DNA from: Planctomycetota bacterium
Lineage (GTDB): Bacteria; Planctomycetota; UBA1135; UBA2386
Assembly (NCBI GenBank): GCA_016713175.1
Contig: JADJPQ010000003.1
Coordinates: 434,001 to 498,000, forward strand
Direction of reading: 5' to 3'
Length of the DNA stretch: 64,000 bases
The notes below the pieces were generated by a model. It was not told the origin of the DNA. It did not search any database and saw only the letters and a program-made list of their open reading frames with translations. Both the position numbers and the translations under genes were made by a program. Each line of letters opens with the position of its first letter. The first letter of the stretch is position 1. This document shows positions 52,150 through 63,886 of the stretch, piece by piece.

Positions 52150-55100
52150 TCACTTCGCGACCGGCACCAGCACCACGTCCGCCGTCACCGGCGCGACGAC
52201 CTGCAGTTCTCCTGCCTGATACCGCGTCCGATCCCCCCACACACCGATCTCGACGCGATAGCGCCCGGGGGGCACGTTCTTCAGCTCGAACGCGCCATCG
52301 GCCGCGCCGCCGCCACGCACCGGCTCGCCGTTCGCCGGCACCAACGAGATGCCGAGCGGCCCCTTCTTGACCAGGCCGCTGACCTGCACGCGGCCACGCA
52401 CCGTCGCCAGCGGCAGCAGCGTCAGCACCAGCGGCCCGACCGTGCCGCCGCCGGCGATGACAATCCCGGTCTGCGCCGCGGCGCCGAAGTCTTCCTTGTT
52501 GGCTCGCACCTCGAACACACCGCTGGGCATCTGCACGAACTGGAACTGCCCGCGACCATCCGTTCGTTCGCTGCGCAACGACGAACTACGGCCGTCGCCG
52601 CCGCGATCGTGCAGCACGACCCGGCAGCCCGCCACCGGTTTGCCGTTCCAATCGCGGACCTCGCCGACCACCGAGCCGGTGACGATGTCGATCGCCAGTT
52701 GCTGCGGCTGACCATCGACCACCACCAGATCGCGGGCGAAATGGTGATTGAACAGATACTCGAGCAACCGGCTCTCGGCGATGTCACGCGGCACCACGGC
52801 GACCCGCAACTTGCCGACCGGCACATGGCCGAGATCGAACGCGCCGCCGCCGTCGACGCGACTGGTCGCGTTGCGGTCGGGTTGATCCGAATGCCCGATC
52901 ACCAGCGCGCCAGCGGCCGGCGTGCCATCGATCGTCACCGTGCCGGTGATCACCGCACCAGGACCGGTGTAGTCCTTGGTTTCCAGCATCGCGTCGAGCC
53001 GGACGTCGACGATCTCGCCGCCGAGCAGTTCGACGTCGGCCTTGTTCCACGGATAGATCCGCTTGCGCCGACCGAGATACTCGAGCGCGCCCGCAACCGT
53101 GCCGACGTCGGTCAGTGAGTCCTGCGCCGTAACCCGCCACTTGCCCGGCTGCAGCGCGGCAAACGCAAAGCTGCCGTCGAGGTCCGGCATACAGAGCAGC
53201 GGCACATCGGGCATCGCGCCGCGCGGTGCGTTGTCATAACGCCGCTCGAGCACCACGACCCAGCGGCCCGGCGCCGGTGGCCGACCGCCATCGGTCAGGC
53301 GACCGCGGATCTGGCCGGCGACAGCGAACTGCAGCACCAGCTCAGGCGGCACCGCCTGCACGACCGCGTGCACCTGGCCATGCAACGGATGCTGCGCCGA
53401 AATGCGCGTCTCGTCGGTCGGCAGGTCGCTGATCGTGCACCGGCCGTCGGCGTCGGTGCGCCCGGCGAGCAACGGCATCTCGACGATCCGTTGCTGCCGC
53501 GAACCACCGCGCGGGAACACGTAGACCGCGGCCGCGGCCACCGGCGCCCCGGTCACATCGATCGTGCGTACCCGCAGCGAACGCGCCGGGCGCAACGCAA
53601 TCGTCTGTTCGACATCGCCGCGCACCGCCAGATCCACCGATGTCGTCGCGTGGCCGGGCGCTGTCGCCAGCACGTTCCACGTTCCAGGTGGCACATCGCG
53701 GATCTGCTGCCGGCCGTCCTCCAGGACAGTGAGGCGGTCGGTCAGATCGAGCGGCGGCGCCATGCCGAGCAACGCGAACTCGACGACGCCGGCATTGGCA
53801 GGTCCACCGTGCAACCGCAGGCGCGGCCGCCGAGCGATCGCGCCTTGCGCGTCGGTCACCGTCAAGGTCAGCGTGTGCACCGCCGGCAGCACTACGCGCA
53901 GTTGGCCATCGGCGTTGGCGGGCTCGCCGACGATCCAGGCGGCTCGTTGGTGTGCGCGCGCAGCAGCGATCGCGGCACCGCGCGGCAACCCACGGACAAA
54001 CACCCGGCCCTCGGCATCGGTGCGGCCGGCACGCTCCCCGACGTGCAGTGGCGGCCCCAGACTCTGCGGCGCCACTACGACTTCCGCCTCGACCACCGGC
54101 TTGCCGTCCGCGGTCACCACCACGACTTCGGTCTCGCAACCAGCGGGCAACCGCAGTTCGCCGAGCGACACGGTGGCCGCCGGCGGCACATCGACGCCTT
54201 GCCGCAGCAGGCTGCCGTGCGCCGGCGCGGTGACGGCGACGACATTGTTGCCGGCGTCGACGCTGTGCAGTTCGAAACCGCCATCGGCGCCGGTCGTGGT
54301 CGACGCGATCGGCAACACCGACCAGACCTCGGCAAACCACGGCGGCAACTCGAGCACGCCGGTGGCGACCGCGCCCTGGGCGACGATCACGCCGTCCGGG
54401 CGCAGCCGCTCGATCGGCACCGCGGCGAACGGCAGCGGCGGCAGCCGCGCGGCCCGGACCAGGGCGCCCGCCACCGGGCGCGCCGACTCGTCGACCACCC
54501 GGCCCTGCAGCACACTGCCGGTCTTCAGCACGATGTCGCCGAGATCGACGATCTCACCGGGTGCCGGCGAACGCTGCACCGGCACCGTGGTCCCATGGCC
54601 ACCGCGCAACGCTGGCGACACCAGCGCCGGTTGCGCGAATTCACAGCGCAGCATGCACAGGCCGGCCGGGGCAATGCCGTCGAGCGCGAACGTGCCATCG
54701 GCAGCGGTGACGGCGCGCGCGGCTTCGATGCGGACCGGCACCGGCGGGGCGAACGGATCGCGGACGAAGTCGACGATCAGGTCGGGGGACCCGCGCAGCA
54801 ACCGGACGACGACGTCGGCCACCGGCCGACGCTGCGCCGTCACCACCCGCCCGCGATAGCCGGTTGCAGCGCCAGCCGGCAGCGCCAACGTGCCGGACGG
54901 AGCCGCCGACAGTTCGCGCGCCGCCGTCACCGGCAGGTCGGTTGCCACCGGCGCCGCCGCGGTGGCGGCCGCGGCAGTTGCCGCGGCGACGGCGTCGGGA
55001 CCATCGGTGACCGCCGTCGGCGCCGCCGGATCGGCGCCGAGCCACAGCAGCATCAGCACGGCCAGCACCAGGCCGAACGCAAGCAGCAGCACCGGACGGA

Positions 55101-55176
55101 CGTTCACGGCGCCAATTGGACGCGACCAACGGGGCGCGCGCCAGCGGCGGACAGGATCGTGACGCGGCGGTGCCAT
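52150..55176 (-). CDS. Large membrane-anchored carboxypeptidase-regulatory-like protein
   Basis: A 1008-residue protein with an N-terminal membrane helix (about 26-47, VRPVLLLAFGLVLAVLMLLW) after a basic lead, then an Ala/Pro/Thr linker. The rest is a chain of about seven beta-sandwich modules: YRGRVVTAQRRPVADVVVRL, LQGRVVDESARPVAGALVRA, TVVTADGKPVVEAEVVVA, IDVTGAPVAAAAVYVFPR, ITGTVTIDGTPAAGALVIGH, EVRDWNGKPVAGCRVVLHDR and VRGRVQVSGLVKKGPLGISL. Such proteins are enlarged families in planctomycetes and act extracellularly, but their role is unknown. It is convergent with the deiodinase-like gene and divergent from the hybrid histidine kinase. Confidence 0.82.
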   Translation of the reverse strand: MAPPRHDPVRRWRAPRWSRPIGAVNVRPVLLLAFGLVLAVLMLLWLGADPAAPTAVTDGPDAVAAATAAAATAAAPVATDLPVTAARELSAAPSGTLALPAGAATGYRGRVVTAQRRPVADVVVRLLRGSPDLIVDFVRDPFAPPVPVRIEAARAVTAADGTFALDGIAPAGLCMLRCEFAQPALVSPALRGGHGTTVPVQRSPAPGEIVDLGDIVLKTGSVLQGRVVDESARPVAGALVRAARLPPLPFAAVPIERLRPDGVIVAQGAVATGVLELPPWFAEVWSVLPIASTTTGADGGFELHSVDAGNNVVAVTAPAHGSLLRQGVDVPPAATVSLGELRLPAGCETEVVVVTADGKPVVEAEVVVAPQSLGPPLHVGERAGRTDAEGRVFVRGLPRGAAIAAARAHQRAAWIVGEPANADGQLRVVLPAVHTLTLTVTDAQGAIARRPRLRLHGGPANAGVVEFALLGMAPPLDLTDRLTVLEDGRQQIRDVPPGTWNVLATAPGHATTSVDLAVRGDVEQTIALRPARSLRVRTIDVTGAPVAAAAVYVFPRGGSRQQRIVEMPLLAGRTDADGRCTISDLPTDETRISAQHPLHGQVHAVVQAVPPELVLQFAVAGQIRGRLTDGGRPPAPGRWVVVLERRYDNAPRGAMPDVPLLCMPDLDGSFAFAALQPGKWRVTAQDSLTDVGTVAGALEYLGRRKRIYPWNKADVELLGGEIVDVRLDAMLETKDYTGPGAVITGTVTIDGTPAAGALVIGHSDQPDRNATSRVDGGGAFDLGHVPVGKLRVAVVPRDIAESRLLEYLFNHHFARDLVVVDGQPQQLAIDIVTGSVVGEVRDWNGKPVAGCRVVLHDRGGDGRSSSLRSERTDGRGQFQFVQMPSGVFEVRANKEDFGAAAQTGIVIAGGGTVGPLVLTLLPLATVRGRVQVSGLVKKGPLGISLVPANGEPVRGGGAADGAFELKNVPPGRYRVEIGVWGDRTRYQAGELQVVAPVTADVVLVPVAK

Positions 55177-55262
55177 CGGCGAGAGCGCCGGCGCGCCGTT
55201 TCGTCTCGATTCGGGGCCCAGTCAGCGACGCCGTCGCGTCGACAACTGCGAGGTCCGGTCCC

Positions 55263-57032
<1,770 letters not shown>

Positions 57033-57042
57033 GTCGAGGAGC

Positions 57043-57323
57043 GTGCCGTTCTCGACCGGCAGCGGCGGCACGCCGCTGTCGCTGACCGCGCAGGCCGGCA
57101 GCCGGCCGGTGCTCGGCGCACCCGGCTGCGCGCATCACGTCACGCTCGATGCCAGCGTCTCGTTCGGCGGGCCCAACAACCCGACGCCGATCACCCTGAA
57201 CGTCCCGAACAACGACGCCTTCCTCGGCTACACGATCTACGTGCAGGGCGCGACGTTGACGCCGGCCGCAAACACGCTGGGGGTCTGACGTCGAACGGCG
57301 GCGAGATCCGGATCGGCCGATAG
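57043..57323 (+). pseudogene. Orphan fragment of a secreted-protein C-terminal module, frameshifted
   Basis: The frame from about 57043 reads GTPLSLTAQAGSRPVLGAPG, then ITLNVPNNDAFLGYTIYVQG and ATLTPAANTLGV before a TGA at 57286. Shifting frame by one near that point continues as LTSNGGEIRIGR to a TAG at 57321. This looks like the C-terminal sorting-type module common on planctomycete secreted proteins (ending 'TSNGxEIxIG'), without any N-terminal part. It is a decayed remnant, interrupted by a one-base indel. Confidence 0.55.
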
Positions 57324-57446
57324 CTGGCGGGCGGCACACCGGAACTTGTCTCGTATCCTCGACAAGCCGACCCACCGAACGGCCGGGCGGCGACTACACT
57401 GCGGGCCCGGCGCCACACCACCCAGGTCGCCGTCCTCTGCTCGTCC

Positions 57447-59738
57447 ATGCGTTCCACCCCATTCGAATGCCCCCGGCATGCGGTCCGGGCGGCGGTTCTT
57501 GTACTCGTCTGTCTGCTGCTGACCCTGGCCTGCAGCAAGGGCGGCGGCGGCGGCGCGCCGCCGGTCGTCGTCGACCCGCCGCGGCCGATCACGGTGCCGA
57601 TCCCGAGCACGCCGGGTCTGGTGCCTGAGTTCACGATCGTCAACGCGGCGACGACGCCGCGGCTGGAGACCGTGCAGGTGGCGATTCCGTTCGCGTTCGG
57701 CACGCGCCGGACGCTCGATGTCGGCGTGCGCGGCCGCCGCACGGCGTGGCGCGTGCTGCAGCGCTGGCCCGACGACTCGATCCGCGTCGCGCTGGCGCAG
57801 TTCACCGAGTGGTTGCTGCCGGGCGAACGAAAGACGCTGCGCGTCGACGATCGCTTCGTCGAGAACGGCGAGTTTGCCCCGCACCCATGGGTGGCGAGCG
57901 CGCCATTGCGCTTTGGCGCCGAAGTTCGTGACACCTTCGATGTGCCCTACCGCGCCTTTGCCGACGGCGGCGGCGAAGCCCTGCACGAGACCGCGCTCGT
58001 CCGCACCCGCCGCTATCGCACCCACCACCAGGCCATCGCCACACCGAACATCGGCCGCGATTACCTGACTTCGACGTTCTACGTCACCGACTTCCGCGAT
58101 GTGCCCGTCGTCGTCGTCGATTGGGTGCTCGGCAACGACTACCTCGGCGTCGACACGCTGCCGCCGCCGCCGGCCGATGCCGATCCCGACCTGCATCCGC
58201 TCGGGGTCGTCGACGTCAACCTGGCGGCGTTCCTGGCGAGCGGCGCGACGCGGGTGCTGCCCTATCGGCCCACCACCGAAGCGATCGAAACGCCGACGAC
58301 CATGCCGGATGGACTCCCGGCCTGGCCAGTGTTGCGGCAGAGCTATCTCGACGATGGCCAGACGCGCCGCTGGCGCTTCCTGCTGTCGTGCGTCGATCCG
58401 ACCGCCGCAGCGCCGCAGCGTGCCAATGCCGAACTGACGGCGCACGCGATGCGCGATCAGCCACTCCGCCCGCTCGCGAGCCTCGCCTCGTGGCGCGACT
58501 CCTGGGCCGCCGGGCTGCTCGGCGGGCCGTGCGATCCGCCAACCGACGCCGCCAGCCGCGCCGCGGCCGAACTGGCGAACTGGAACGCGCAGAACCACTT
58601 CGGCACCTGGGGCACGCGTGGTGACCCGGCCCGGGTCACGTCTGCCGGCGCGCCGCGCAACGGCCCATGTTCGACCGAGTTCATGCATGCCTTGCAGGCG
58701 CAGAGCCAGGATCACCTGGTCGTCCTCGAGCAGAAAGCATGGGCGCAGGCGATGCGGCCCTATCATCTGTACGGCCTGCAGGTCGGCGACGAACAGGACA
58801 TCCTGCTGTGGGATGGGGTCCCGATCTATCCCGGCTCGCGCGACCTGTCGCGCGAATCGCTCGGCCGGCGGACGCTGTGGGCCAATGACCCATATCCGGG
58901 TCATCGCACGCGGCGGCAAGGCGGAAGTTCGCGCGCGCATGGCTTCGAGCATTTCGCGCACGAACATTGGACCACGGACCTGCTGTTCGACTACTGGACG
59001 CTGACCGGCGATGCGTGGGCGCAGGAAGAATTGCGGCAGCTCGGTCAATCGTTGAAAGGGCTGTTGCGCTTGCGGCGCTATTCGACGTCGGCGACGCAGG
59101 CAGTGCGCGCCGAGGGCCATGGCATGCAGGGCTTCGTGCAGTGCTGGCTCGCCGGCGGCGGTGACGACCTGAGGACCTACGCGCTGCGGCGGCTGCGCGA
59201 GATCGTGTTGCCTTCGGCGCCCGACCACGGCAGTCGCGCGCTGATGTTCCAGGGCACGTTTGCCGGCTCCGGCCTGCCGACGCCGCACCGGTTCTACCTG
59301 CCGTGGCAGTATGGATCGCTGGTCTACGGCTATCTGGCTGCAGCGCGGTTTTTCCAACAACCCGACTGCCTGATTGCGGCGGAACGGACGATCGCTGCCA
59401 TCGAATACGCGTGGGTTCGGGATTTCCTCGACCCGGTGTTCGGCCAGGTCGCCAACGGTCTCCGCTATTACTGCCCGGTCGAGCATCAGGGGCAGGCGAT
59501 TCCGGCGAACCATTGGGACACGACTGCCGGCGTCGGTGTGCGCTGGGGCGAGTCGCCGCTGGGCGGCGCCAACACGTATCTCCTCGGGGCGATGTACCTG
59601 CTGGCCGACCAGACCGCCGATCAGGCGTTGCGGCTGCGTGCGCTCGAACTGGCGAACCTGCTGCGGCAAGGGCCTTTCACCGACGCGGATCGGTGGGACA
59701 AGTGGCGGTTCCTGACACCCGAGGTCTACACGCGCTGA
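57447..59738 (+). CDS. Secreted lipoprotein, PcRGLX/YetA-like (RIFT-barrel) family
   Basis: A 763-residue lipoprotein with lipobox LTLAC (Cys29). Residues about 45-140 look like the N-terminal RIFT barrel of PcRGLX/YetA proteins: VPIPSTPGLVPEFTIVN, VQVAIPFAFGTRRTLDVGV, VLQRWPDDSIRVALAQF, TLRVDDRFVENGEF. The C-terminal half looks like an alpha/alpha barrel with repeated helices and motifs HGFEHFAHEHWTTDLLFDYW, ATQAVRAEGHGMQGFVQCWL, YGYLAAARFFQQPDCLIAAE and IPANHWDTTAGVGVRWGESP. Relatives are exo-rhamnogalacturonan lyases, so polysaccharide degradation is probable. I did not confirm catalytic residues. Confidence 0.75.
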   Translation: MRSTPFECPRHAVRAAVLVLVCLLLTLACSKGGGGGAPPVVVDPPRPITVPIPSTPGLVPEFTIVNAATTPRLETVQVAIPFAFGTRRTLDVGVRGRRTAWRVLQRWPDDSIRVALAQFTEWLLPGERKTLRVDDRFVENGEFAPHPWVASAPLRFGAEVRDTFDVPYRAFADGGGEALHETALVRTRRYRTHHQAIATPNIGRDYLTSTFYVTDFRDVPVVVVDWVLGNDYLGVDTLPPPPADADPDLHPLGVVDVNLAAFLASGATRVLPYRPTTEAIETPTTMPDGLPAWPVLRQSYLDDGQTRRWRFLLSCVDPTAAAPQRANAELTAHAMRDQPLRPLASLASWRDSWAAGLLGGPCDPPTDAASRAAAELANWNAQNHFGTWGTRGDPARVTSAGAPRNGPCSTEFMHALQAQSQDHLVVLEQKAWAQAMRPYHLYGLQVGDEQDILLWDGVPIYPGSRDLSRESLGRRTLWANDPYPGHRTRRQGGSSRAHGFEHFAHEHWTTDLLFDYWTLTGDAWAQEELRQLGQSLKGLLRLRRYSTSATQAVRAEGHGMQGFVQCWLAGGGDDLRTYALRRLREIVLPSAPDHGSRALMFQGTFAGSGLPTPHRFYLPWQYGSLVYGYLAAARFFQQPDCLIAAERTIAAIEYAWVRDFLDPVFGQVANGLRYYCPVEHQGQAIPANHWDTTAGVGVRWGESPLGGANTYLLGAMYLLADQTADQALRLRALELANLLRQGPFTDADRWDKWRFLTPEVYTR

Positions 59739-59813
59739 CCGCGGCCACCGGACATCGGGAGAATCGCGTTACGACCCGGCCCTTCCCGGCGCCCTGTCGC
59801 CTTGTAGCGTGTC

Positions 59814-61892
59814 ATGACCATGTCAAGCACACGCCTCTTCCTGGCCACCGCAATCTGCACCAGCGGCCTGTTCGCCCAGACGCTCGTCGTTCCGGCGGTC
59901 GCCGCCGGCGCCGACGGCAACAGCTCGACCAGCTGGCCGTTCGACGTCGCGACGATGCACATCCAGTACATCTACGACTCGTCGCACTTCACCGGCGCCG
60001 GCGTCAACTTTCCGATCCTGATCAATCAGATCCGCTATCGCGCCAACGGTTCGACCACGACGACGTGGTCGGGCTCGAGTGGCACGCTGCAGGTCGACCT
60101 GTCGACCGCGCCGATCGACCACCAGGTGATCACCAACACGTTCGCCAGCAACCACGGCCCCGACCAGACGACGGTCTACAACGGCCCGTTCACGCTGGCT
60201 GCCGGGTCGACGACCGCGGGCACGCCCGGCCCATTCTACGTCACGGCCACGTTCACCCAGCCGTTCCTGTACGACCCGAACGCCGGTGACCTGACGATCG
60301 ATACCAACCACTCGGGCGTCACGATCGCCAACACCCCGGCGCTGGACTGCGTCACCACGACCGGCGTCGCGCTGACGCGCCGCATGCAGAGCACGGTCGC
60401 CGGCGCCACCACCGGCACGATCTGGGCCGGCGAACTCGCCAACGTGATCGAGTTCACCTACACGCCCGCCGCCGGTCTCTACGCGGGCTTCGCCGCCAAC
60501 GTCACGGCCGGCGCTGCGCCGCTGTCGGTCAACTTCACCGACCAGTCGTTCTCCTCGGATCCAGGTGGCATCACCACGTGGGCGTGGGACTTCGACGGCG
60601 ACGGCAACACCGACTCGACCGCGCAGAACCCCTCGTACATCTACAACGGCTGCGGCGACTTCACCGTCAGCCTGACGGTCACCGACGCGACGCACCCGGC
60701 CAACACCCTGACGCGCACCGCCTACGTCAAGACCGACGAGATCACCGCCGGCTTCACCTCCGCGCTGCTGGCGCCGCCGAACGTGTTCCAGCTGACCGAC
60801 ACGACGACACCCGCCGCGACCGCGTGGGACTGGGACTTCAATGGCGACGGCATCACCGATTCCACCGCGCAGAACCCGGTCGTGGTGGTCGGCATGTGCC
60901 AGGCGGCCTCGATCCGGCTGCTGGCGACGCGCAACTGCCGCACATCGACCGCCACCGCTTCGCTGTTCGTCGCCCCCAACACGTTTGGCACGCCGTTCAC
61001 CGGCACCAACGGCCTGACCAACGCCGTGGTGATGTTCGACGTCAACGTCACCAACCCGCAGGGCATCAACATCTGCGCGATGGACCACAACACCGGCACA
61101 ACGGCGGTCGGCAACCCGTTCACCGTCGACGTCTACTTGACGCCGGGCAGCTACGTCGGCAACGACAACAACATCGCGCCGTGGCGCCTGGTGACCACCG
61201 GCAGTGGCCTCGCCGCTGGCAACGGCGTGCCGTCGACCACGGCGTTCGCGCAGCCGCTGTACCTGACGCCGGGCAGTCACGGCGTCGCCATCCATTACAC
61301 CAACGTCAGCGTGCGCTACACCGGCACGGCCAATGGCGGTCCGCCGGTCGTCTACTCCAATGCCGACATGACGCTGACGCTCGGCGCGGCGCGCTCGACG
61401 CTGTTCGCCGGCGGTTCGTTCTTCTCGATCCGCGAGTGGAACGGCAACATCCACTACGACACGGTCACCACCGGCGGCTCGGCCGGCTACGGCTTCTTCG
61501 GCCCCGGCTGCCCGACCTCGGCGGCACTGATCAGCGGCCAGTCGCCGACATCGCTGCCGACGCTTGGTGGCACGGTGACGGTCGACCTGACCAACCTGCC
61601 GGTCAGCGCTGGCATCCAGATCCTCGGCTTCAGCAACACGGTGTCGGCGTTCGGGCTGTTGCCGCTGGACCTGACCGGCTTCCAGGCGCCCGGGTGCTTT
61701 GGCCGCGTCAGTGTCGATGCGACGGCGTTCGTGCTCGGTGCTGGTGGAACGGCGACCTGGAGCCTCGGCATCCCGGCACTGCCGGCGCTGGCGGGAACGC
61801 AGTTCTACACGCAGTGTCTGGTGGTCGATCCGACGGTGAATGGCCTCGGGGCGGTCGTCGGGGATGCGTATGCCGGTCTGATCGGCAACTGA
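59814..61892 (+). CDS. Secreted PKD-domain protein with shared C-terminal module
   Basis: A 692-residue exported protein with a signal peptide (MTMSSTRLFLATAICTSGLF). Residues about 25-215 form an N-terminal beta-rich domain (FHFTGAGVNFPILINQIRYR in part). Two PKD domains follow: FAANVTAGAAPLSVNFTDQS with WAWDFDGDGNTDSTAQNPSY, and AGFTSALLAPPNVFQLTDTT with WDWDFNGDGITDSTAQNPVV. Further domains lead to a C-terminal module of about 110 residues (SAFGLLPLDLTGFQAPGCFG, LGIPALPALAGTQFYTQCLV), also present in the Kelch-like protein at 13587-15752. The module is a candidate cell-surface sorting or polymerisation domain. Confidence 0.87.
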   Translation: MTMSSTRLFLATAICTSGLFAQTLVVPAVAAGADGNSSTSWPFDVATMHIQYIYDSSHFTGAGVNFPILINQIRYRANGSTTTTWSGSSGTLQVDLSTAPIDHQVITNTFASNHGPDQTTVYNGPFTLAAGSTTAGTPGPFYVTATFTQPFLYDPNAGDLTIDTNHSGVTIANTPALDCVTTTGVALTRRMQSTVAGATTGTIWAGELANVIEFTYTPAAGLYAGFAANVTAGAAPLSVNFTDQSFSSDPGGITTWAWDFDGDGNTDSTAQNPSYIYNGCGDFTVSLTVTDATHPANTLTRTAYVKTDEITAGFTSALLAPPNVFQLTDTTTPAATAWDWDFNGDGITDSTAQNPVVVVGMCQAASIRLLATRNCRTSTATASLFVAPNTFGTPFTGTNGLTNAVVMFDVNVTNPQGINICAMDHNTGTTAVGNPFTVDVYLTPGSYVGNDNNIAPWRLVTTGSGLAAGNGVPSTTAFAQPLYLTPGSHGVAIHYTNVSVRYTGTANGGPPVVYSNADMTLTLGAARSTLFAGGSFFSIREWNGNIHYDTVTTGGSAGYGFFGPGCPTSAALISGQSPTSLPTLGGTVTVDLTNLPVSAGIQILGFSNTVSAFGLLPLDLTGFQAPGCFGRVSVDATAFVLGAGGTATWSLGIPALPALAGTQFYTQCLVVDPTVNGLGAVVGDAYAGLIGN

Positions 61893-61924
61893 CCCGAGCG
61901 AGCGTCGACGGGAGTGATTGGGTA

Positions 61925-61948
61925 CCGCGGCGTCAATCGCCGCCGCGG
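61925..61948. terminator. Hairpin between convergent genes
   Basis: CCGCGGCG pairs perfectly with CGCCGCGG around an 8-nt loop, between the PKD gene and the DUF4276-like gene that face each other. No clear T-run follows on either strand, so termination is only likely from position. Confidence 0.35.
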
Positions 61949-61978
61949 CACGGGGCGGTCGACAAGACTGCCGAGCAA

Positions 61979-62596
61979 CTACGCCGTCGCCTCCAAGATC
62001 GCGTCACGGAAGATCCGAAAGCTGGGCGAACTGCACCGCTTTGGATCGAATGCCAAGCCGATAGTCCGCGCCGCCTCGATCTTACGCAGCCCGCCCTCGA
62101 AATATCCATACCGCAGCAGGACCCGCTCGAATGCTTCCCATGTACCGCCGGCGATGGCATCCGGCGCCCGGAACGCTGCCCGACTCGGGATTGTGGCCGC
62201 CACTCGCGTGTAGACACTGCGTACCGCGGACCAGTCGCCGAAGTACCATGCCTCCAGCTCTTCGATGGCAATGCGATTGACGATCTGCCAGCCAGAGGCT
62301 GACTGACTCGTGCGCGTCGCCAGATCGGCATCGAAGGCACACTGCTCGAGTCGCTGCTTCAGTTCGCGACAGTCTTCGTCGTCGCGATCGACCACCACGA
62401 CAATTCGCCAGTCGACGGGGAGCCAGCGGGCATAGCCGCGAAGTCGCGCAGGGAGTTTCCGCAACAAATCGGCCTTGCCCTCGAACGGATAGATCTGGAA
62501 CGAGCGGTCCTCGGGGAGTAGCCGCGGCAGCAGCCCTCGGAGGAATGCCTCCATGGAGGGCTCCTCGACCAGCACCTCCAGGTGCACCGCGGTCAT
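61979..62596 (-). CDS. TOPRIM-like protein, DUF4276 family
   Basis: A 205-residue protein of the DUF4276/TOPRIM type. The N-terminal strand and acidic residue VHLEVLVEEPSMEAFLRGLL (E11/E12) and the DxD turn WRIVVVVDRDDEDC match the TOPRIM metal-binding layout; AIEELEAWYFGDWSAVRSVY is the family's characteristic later segment. A nuclease or nucleotidyl activity is inferred. Its start overlaps the stop of the ATPase gene by 4 bp (ATGA), so both are translated together. ATPase-TOPRIM pairs of this kind are like a split OLD (overcoming lysogenization defect) nuclease and occur in anti-phage defence loci. Confidence 0.82.
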   Translation of the reverse strand: MTAVHLEVLVEEPSMEAFLRGLLPRLLPEDRSFQIYPFEGKADLLRKLPARLRGYARWLPVDWRIVVVVDRDDEDCRELKQRLEQCAFDADLATRTSQSASGWQIVNRIAIEELEAWYFGDWSAVRSVYTRVAATIPSRAAFRAPDAIAGGTWEAFERVLLRYGYFEGGLRKIEAARTIGLAFDPKRCSSPSFRIFRDAILEATA

Positions 62597-63843
62597 TTCC
62601 CGACTCCGCGACGCGGCCTGATCGGCGCACCCTGATTCACGAGCGGGTCACCGACTCCGAGGTGACCCTCCATCCAGAGGTGTCCGAGCATGGCTCCGCT
62701 GTCGACAAACTGTGGCACCCCCTGAATGTCCGCGACCCGTTTGGCTTGCGTAAAGCCATGCTCATCGCGCCACAACACTCGCACTTCCCGCGGCCGCAAC
62801 GCATTGACAAAGAACGGCGAATGCGTGGTCGCGAGGAGTTGTGTCCGGGCAACTGCGGCCCGGCATTCTTCTGCGAGTTCAGGCAGCAGGCGTGGGTGGA
62901 GGAAGTTCTCCGGTTCCTCGATGCCAATGAAAGGTGGCGGCGTGGGGTCGTGTAGCAGGACGAGATAAGCGAGCATCTTCAGCGTTCCGTCGGACGCGAA
63001 GCGGGCCAACACCGGGTGGGAAAACGGAGCATCCTTGATCTGCAGCAAGAGGCGGCCGTCGGCCATCTGCTCCGCAATTACCTTCTCGATGCGAGGCACT
63101 CGGCGACGAAGCACTTCGAAGACGCGGTCCAACCGAGGGGGATGCTGTTCCGACAGATATTGGATGACGTTCGCCAGGTTGTCGCCGGTGCGACTGAGGC
63201 GTTCCTGGGGCCCGGCTTCGGGTTGCCCGCGGGAGCTGTCCGCCGACAGATACGAAACGTGCCATCCGGTGATGAACTCGCGGAGCGCAGCGACACGGGG
63301 ATGATCGGCGAACTGGCCGAGAGCGTTCACGGCCAGCAAGTCGGGGCTCTTCAGCGGAACCTCCACGCGAGTATCGCTCTCCTCCGGGAGTTCACCGCTC
63401 ACGGCCCGGCCAGCGCCCCGCTTGTAATCGAGGAATCGGAACGGCTTGCCCCAACTCTTCCGCTTCCAGCTCAACCACTCTTCCGCGACGATCGGCGAAC
63501 CTTTCTCTTCCGTGACCGCAAGATGGTAGGTGATCAGGTTGTAGCCGGGTTCCCGATACTTGATCTCGATCGCGACCGGTCCTTCCCGGCCCCGCGAGCG
63601 CAGTTCCTTGGCGCGACCCCGCTTGTCCCACGCCCGGCGGAGACCCGACTCGAAGCACTCGGCCAAGAACGCGAACACGTCGAACACCGTGGACTTGCCA
63701 CTGCCGTTCGGACCAAGCAAGACGGTCAGTGGAGTCAAGTCCTTTAACTCAACCTCGCACAGCGCTCGAAAGTTCTGGACCTTCAAGTACTCGATGCGCG
63801 GCGGACTACTGCGAACGCGCTCTGGTGCGGTCTTCGTGGTCAT
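62593..63843 (-). CDS. AAA_21/OLD-like ATPase, partner of DUF4276 protein
   Basis: A 416-residue ABC-type (SMC/OLD-like) ATPase. Walker A is GPNGSGKS at 44-51 after the usual IEYLKVQNFRALCEVELK start. The signature-region-like FASDGTLKMLAYLVLL is followed by Walker B FIGIEEPENFLHP and the H-loop ATTHSPFFVNAL. The ATG at 63843 is used; the frame reaches 63948 only by reading through the antisense of the tRNA-Val gene, which is not genuine protein. It forms a translationally coupled pair with the TOPRIM-like gene. Role predicted: defence against phage or plasmid DNA. The pair lies directly downstream of tRNA-Val(UAC). Confidence 0.87.
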   Translation of the reverse strand: MTTKTAPERVRSSPPRIEYLKVQNFRALCEVELKDLTPLTVLLGPNGSGKSTVFDVFAFLAECFESGLRRAWDKRGRAKELRSRGREGPVAIEIKYREPGYNLITYHLAVTEEKGSPIVAEEWLSWKRKSWGKPFRFLDYKRGAGRAVSGELPEESDTRVEVPLKSPDLLAVNALGQFADHPRVAALREFITGWHVSYLSADSSRGQPEAGPQERLSRTGDNLANVIQYLSEQHPPRLDRVFEVLRRRVPRIEKVIAEQMADGRLLLQIKDAPFSHPVLARFASDGTLKMLAYLVLLHDPTPPPFIGIEEPENFLHPRLLPELAEECRAAVARTQLLATTHSPFFVNALRPREVRVLWRDEHGFTQAKRVADIQGVPQFVDSGAMLGHLWMEGHLGVGDPLVNQGAPIRPRRGVGK

Positions 63844-63886
63844 GTGCACTCGGTCAAGAATCCGATCGGCAGGCGGGCAGTGGTCG

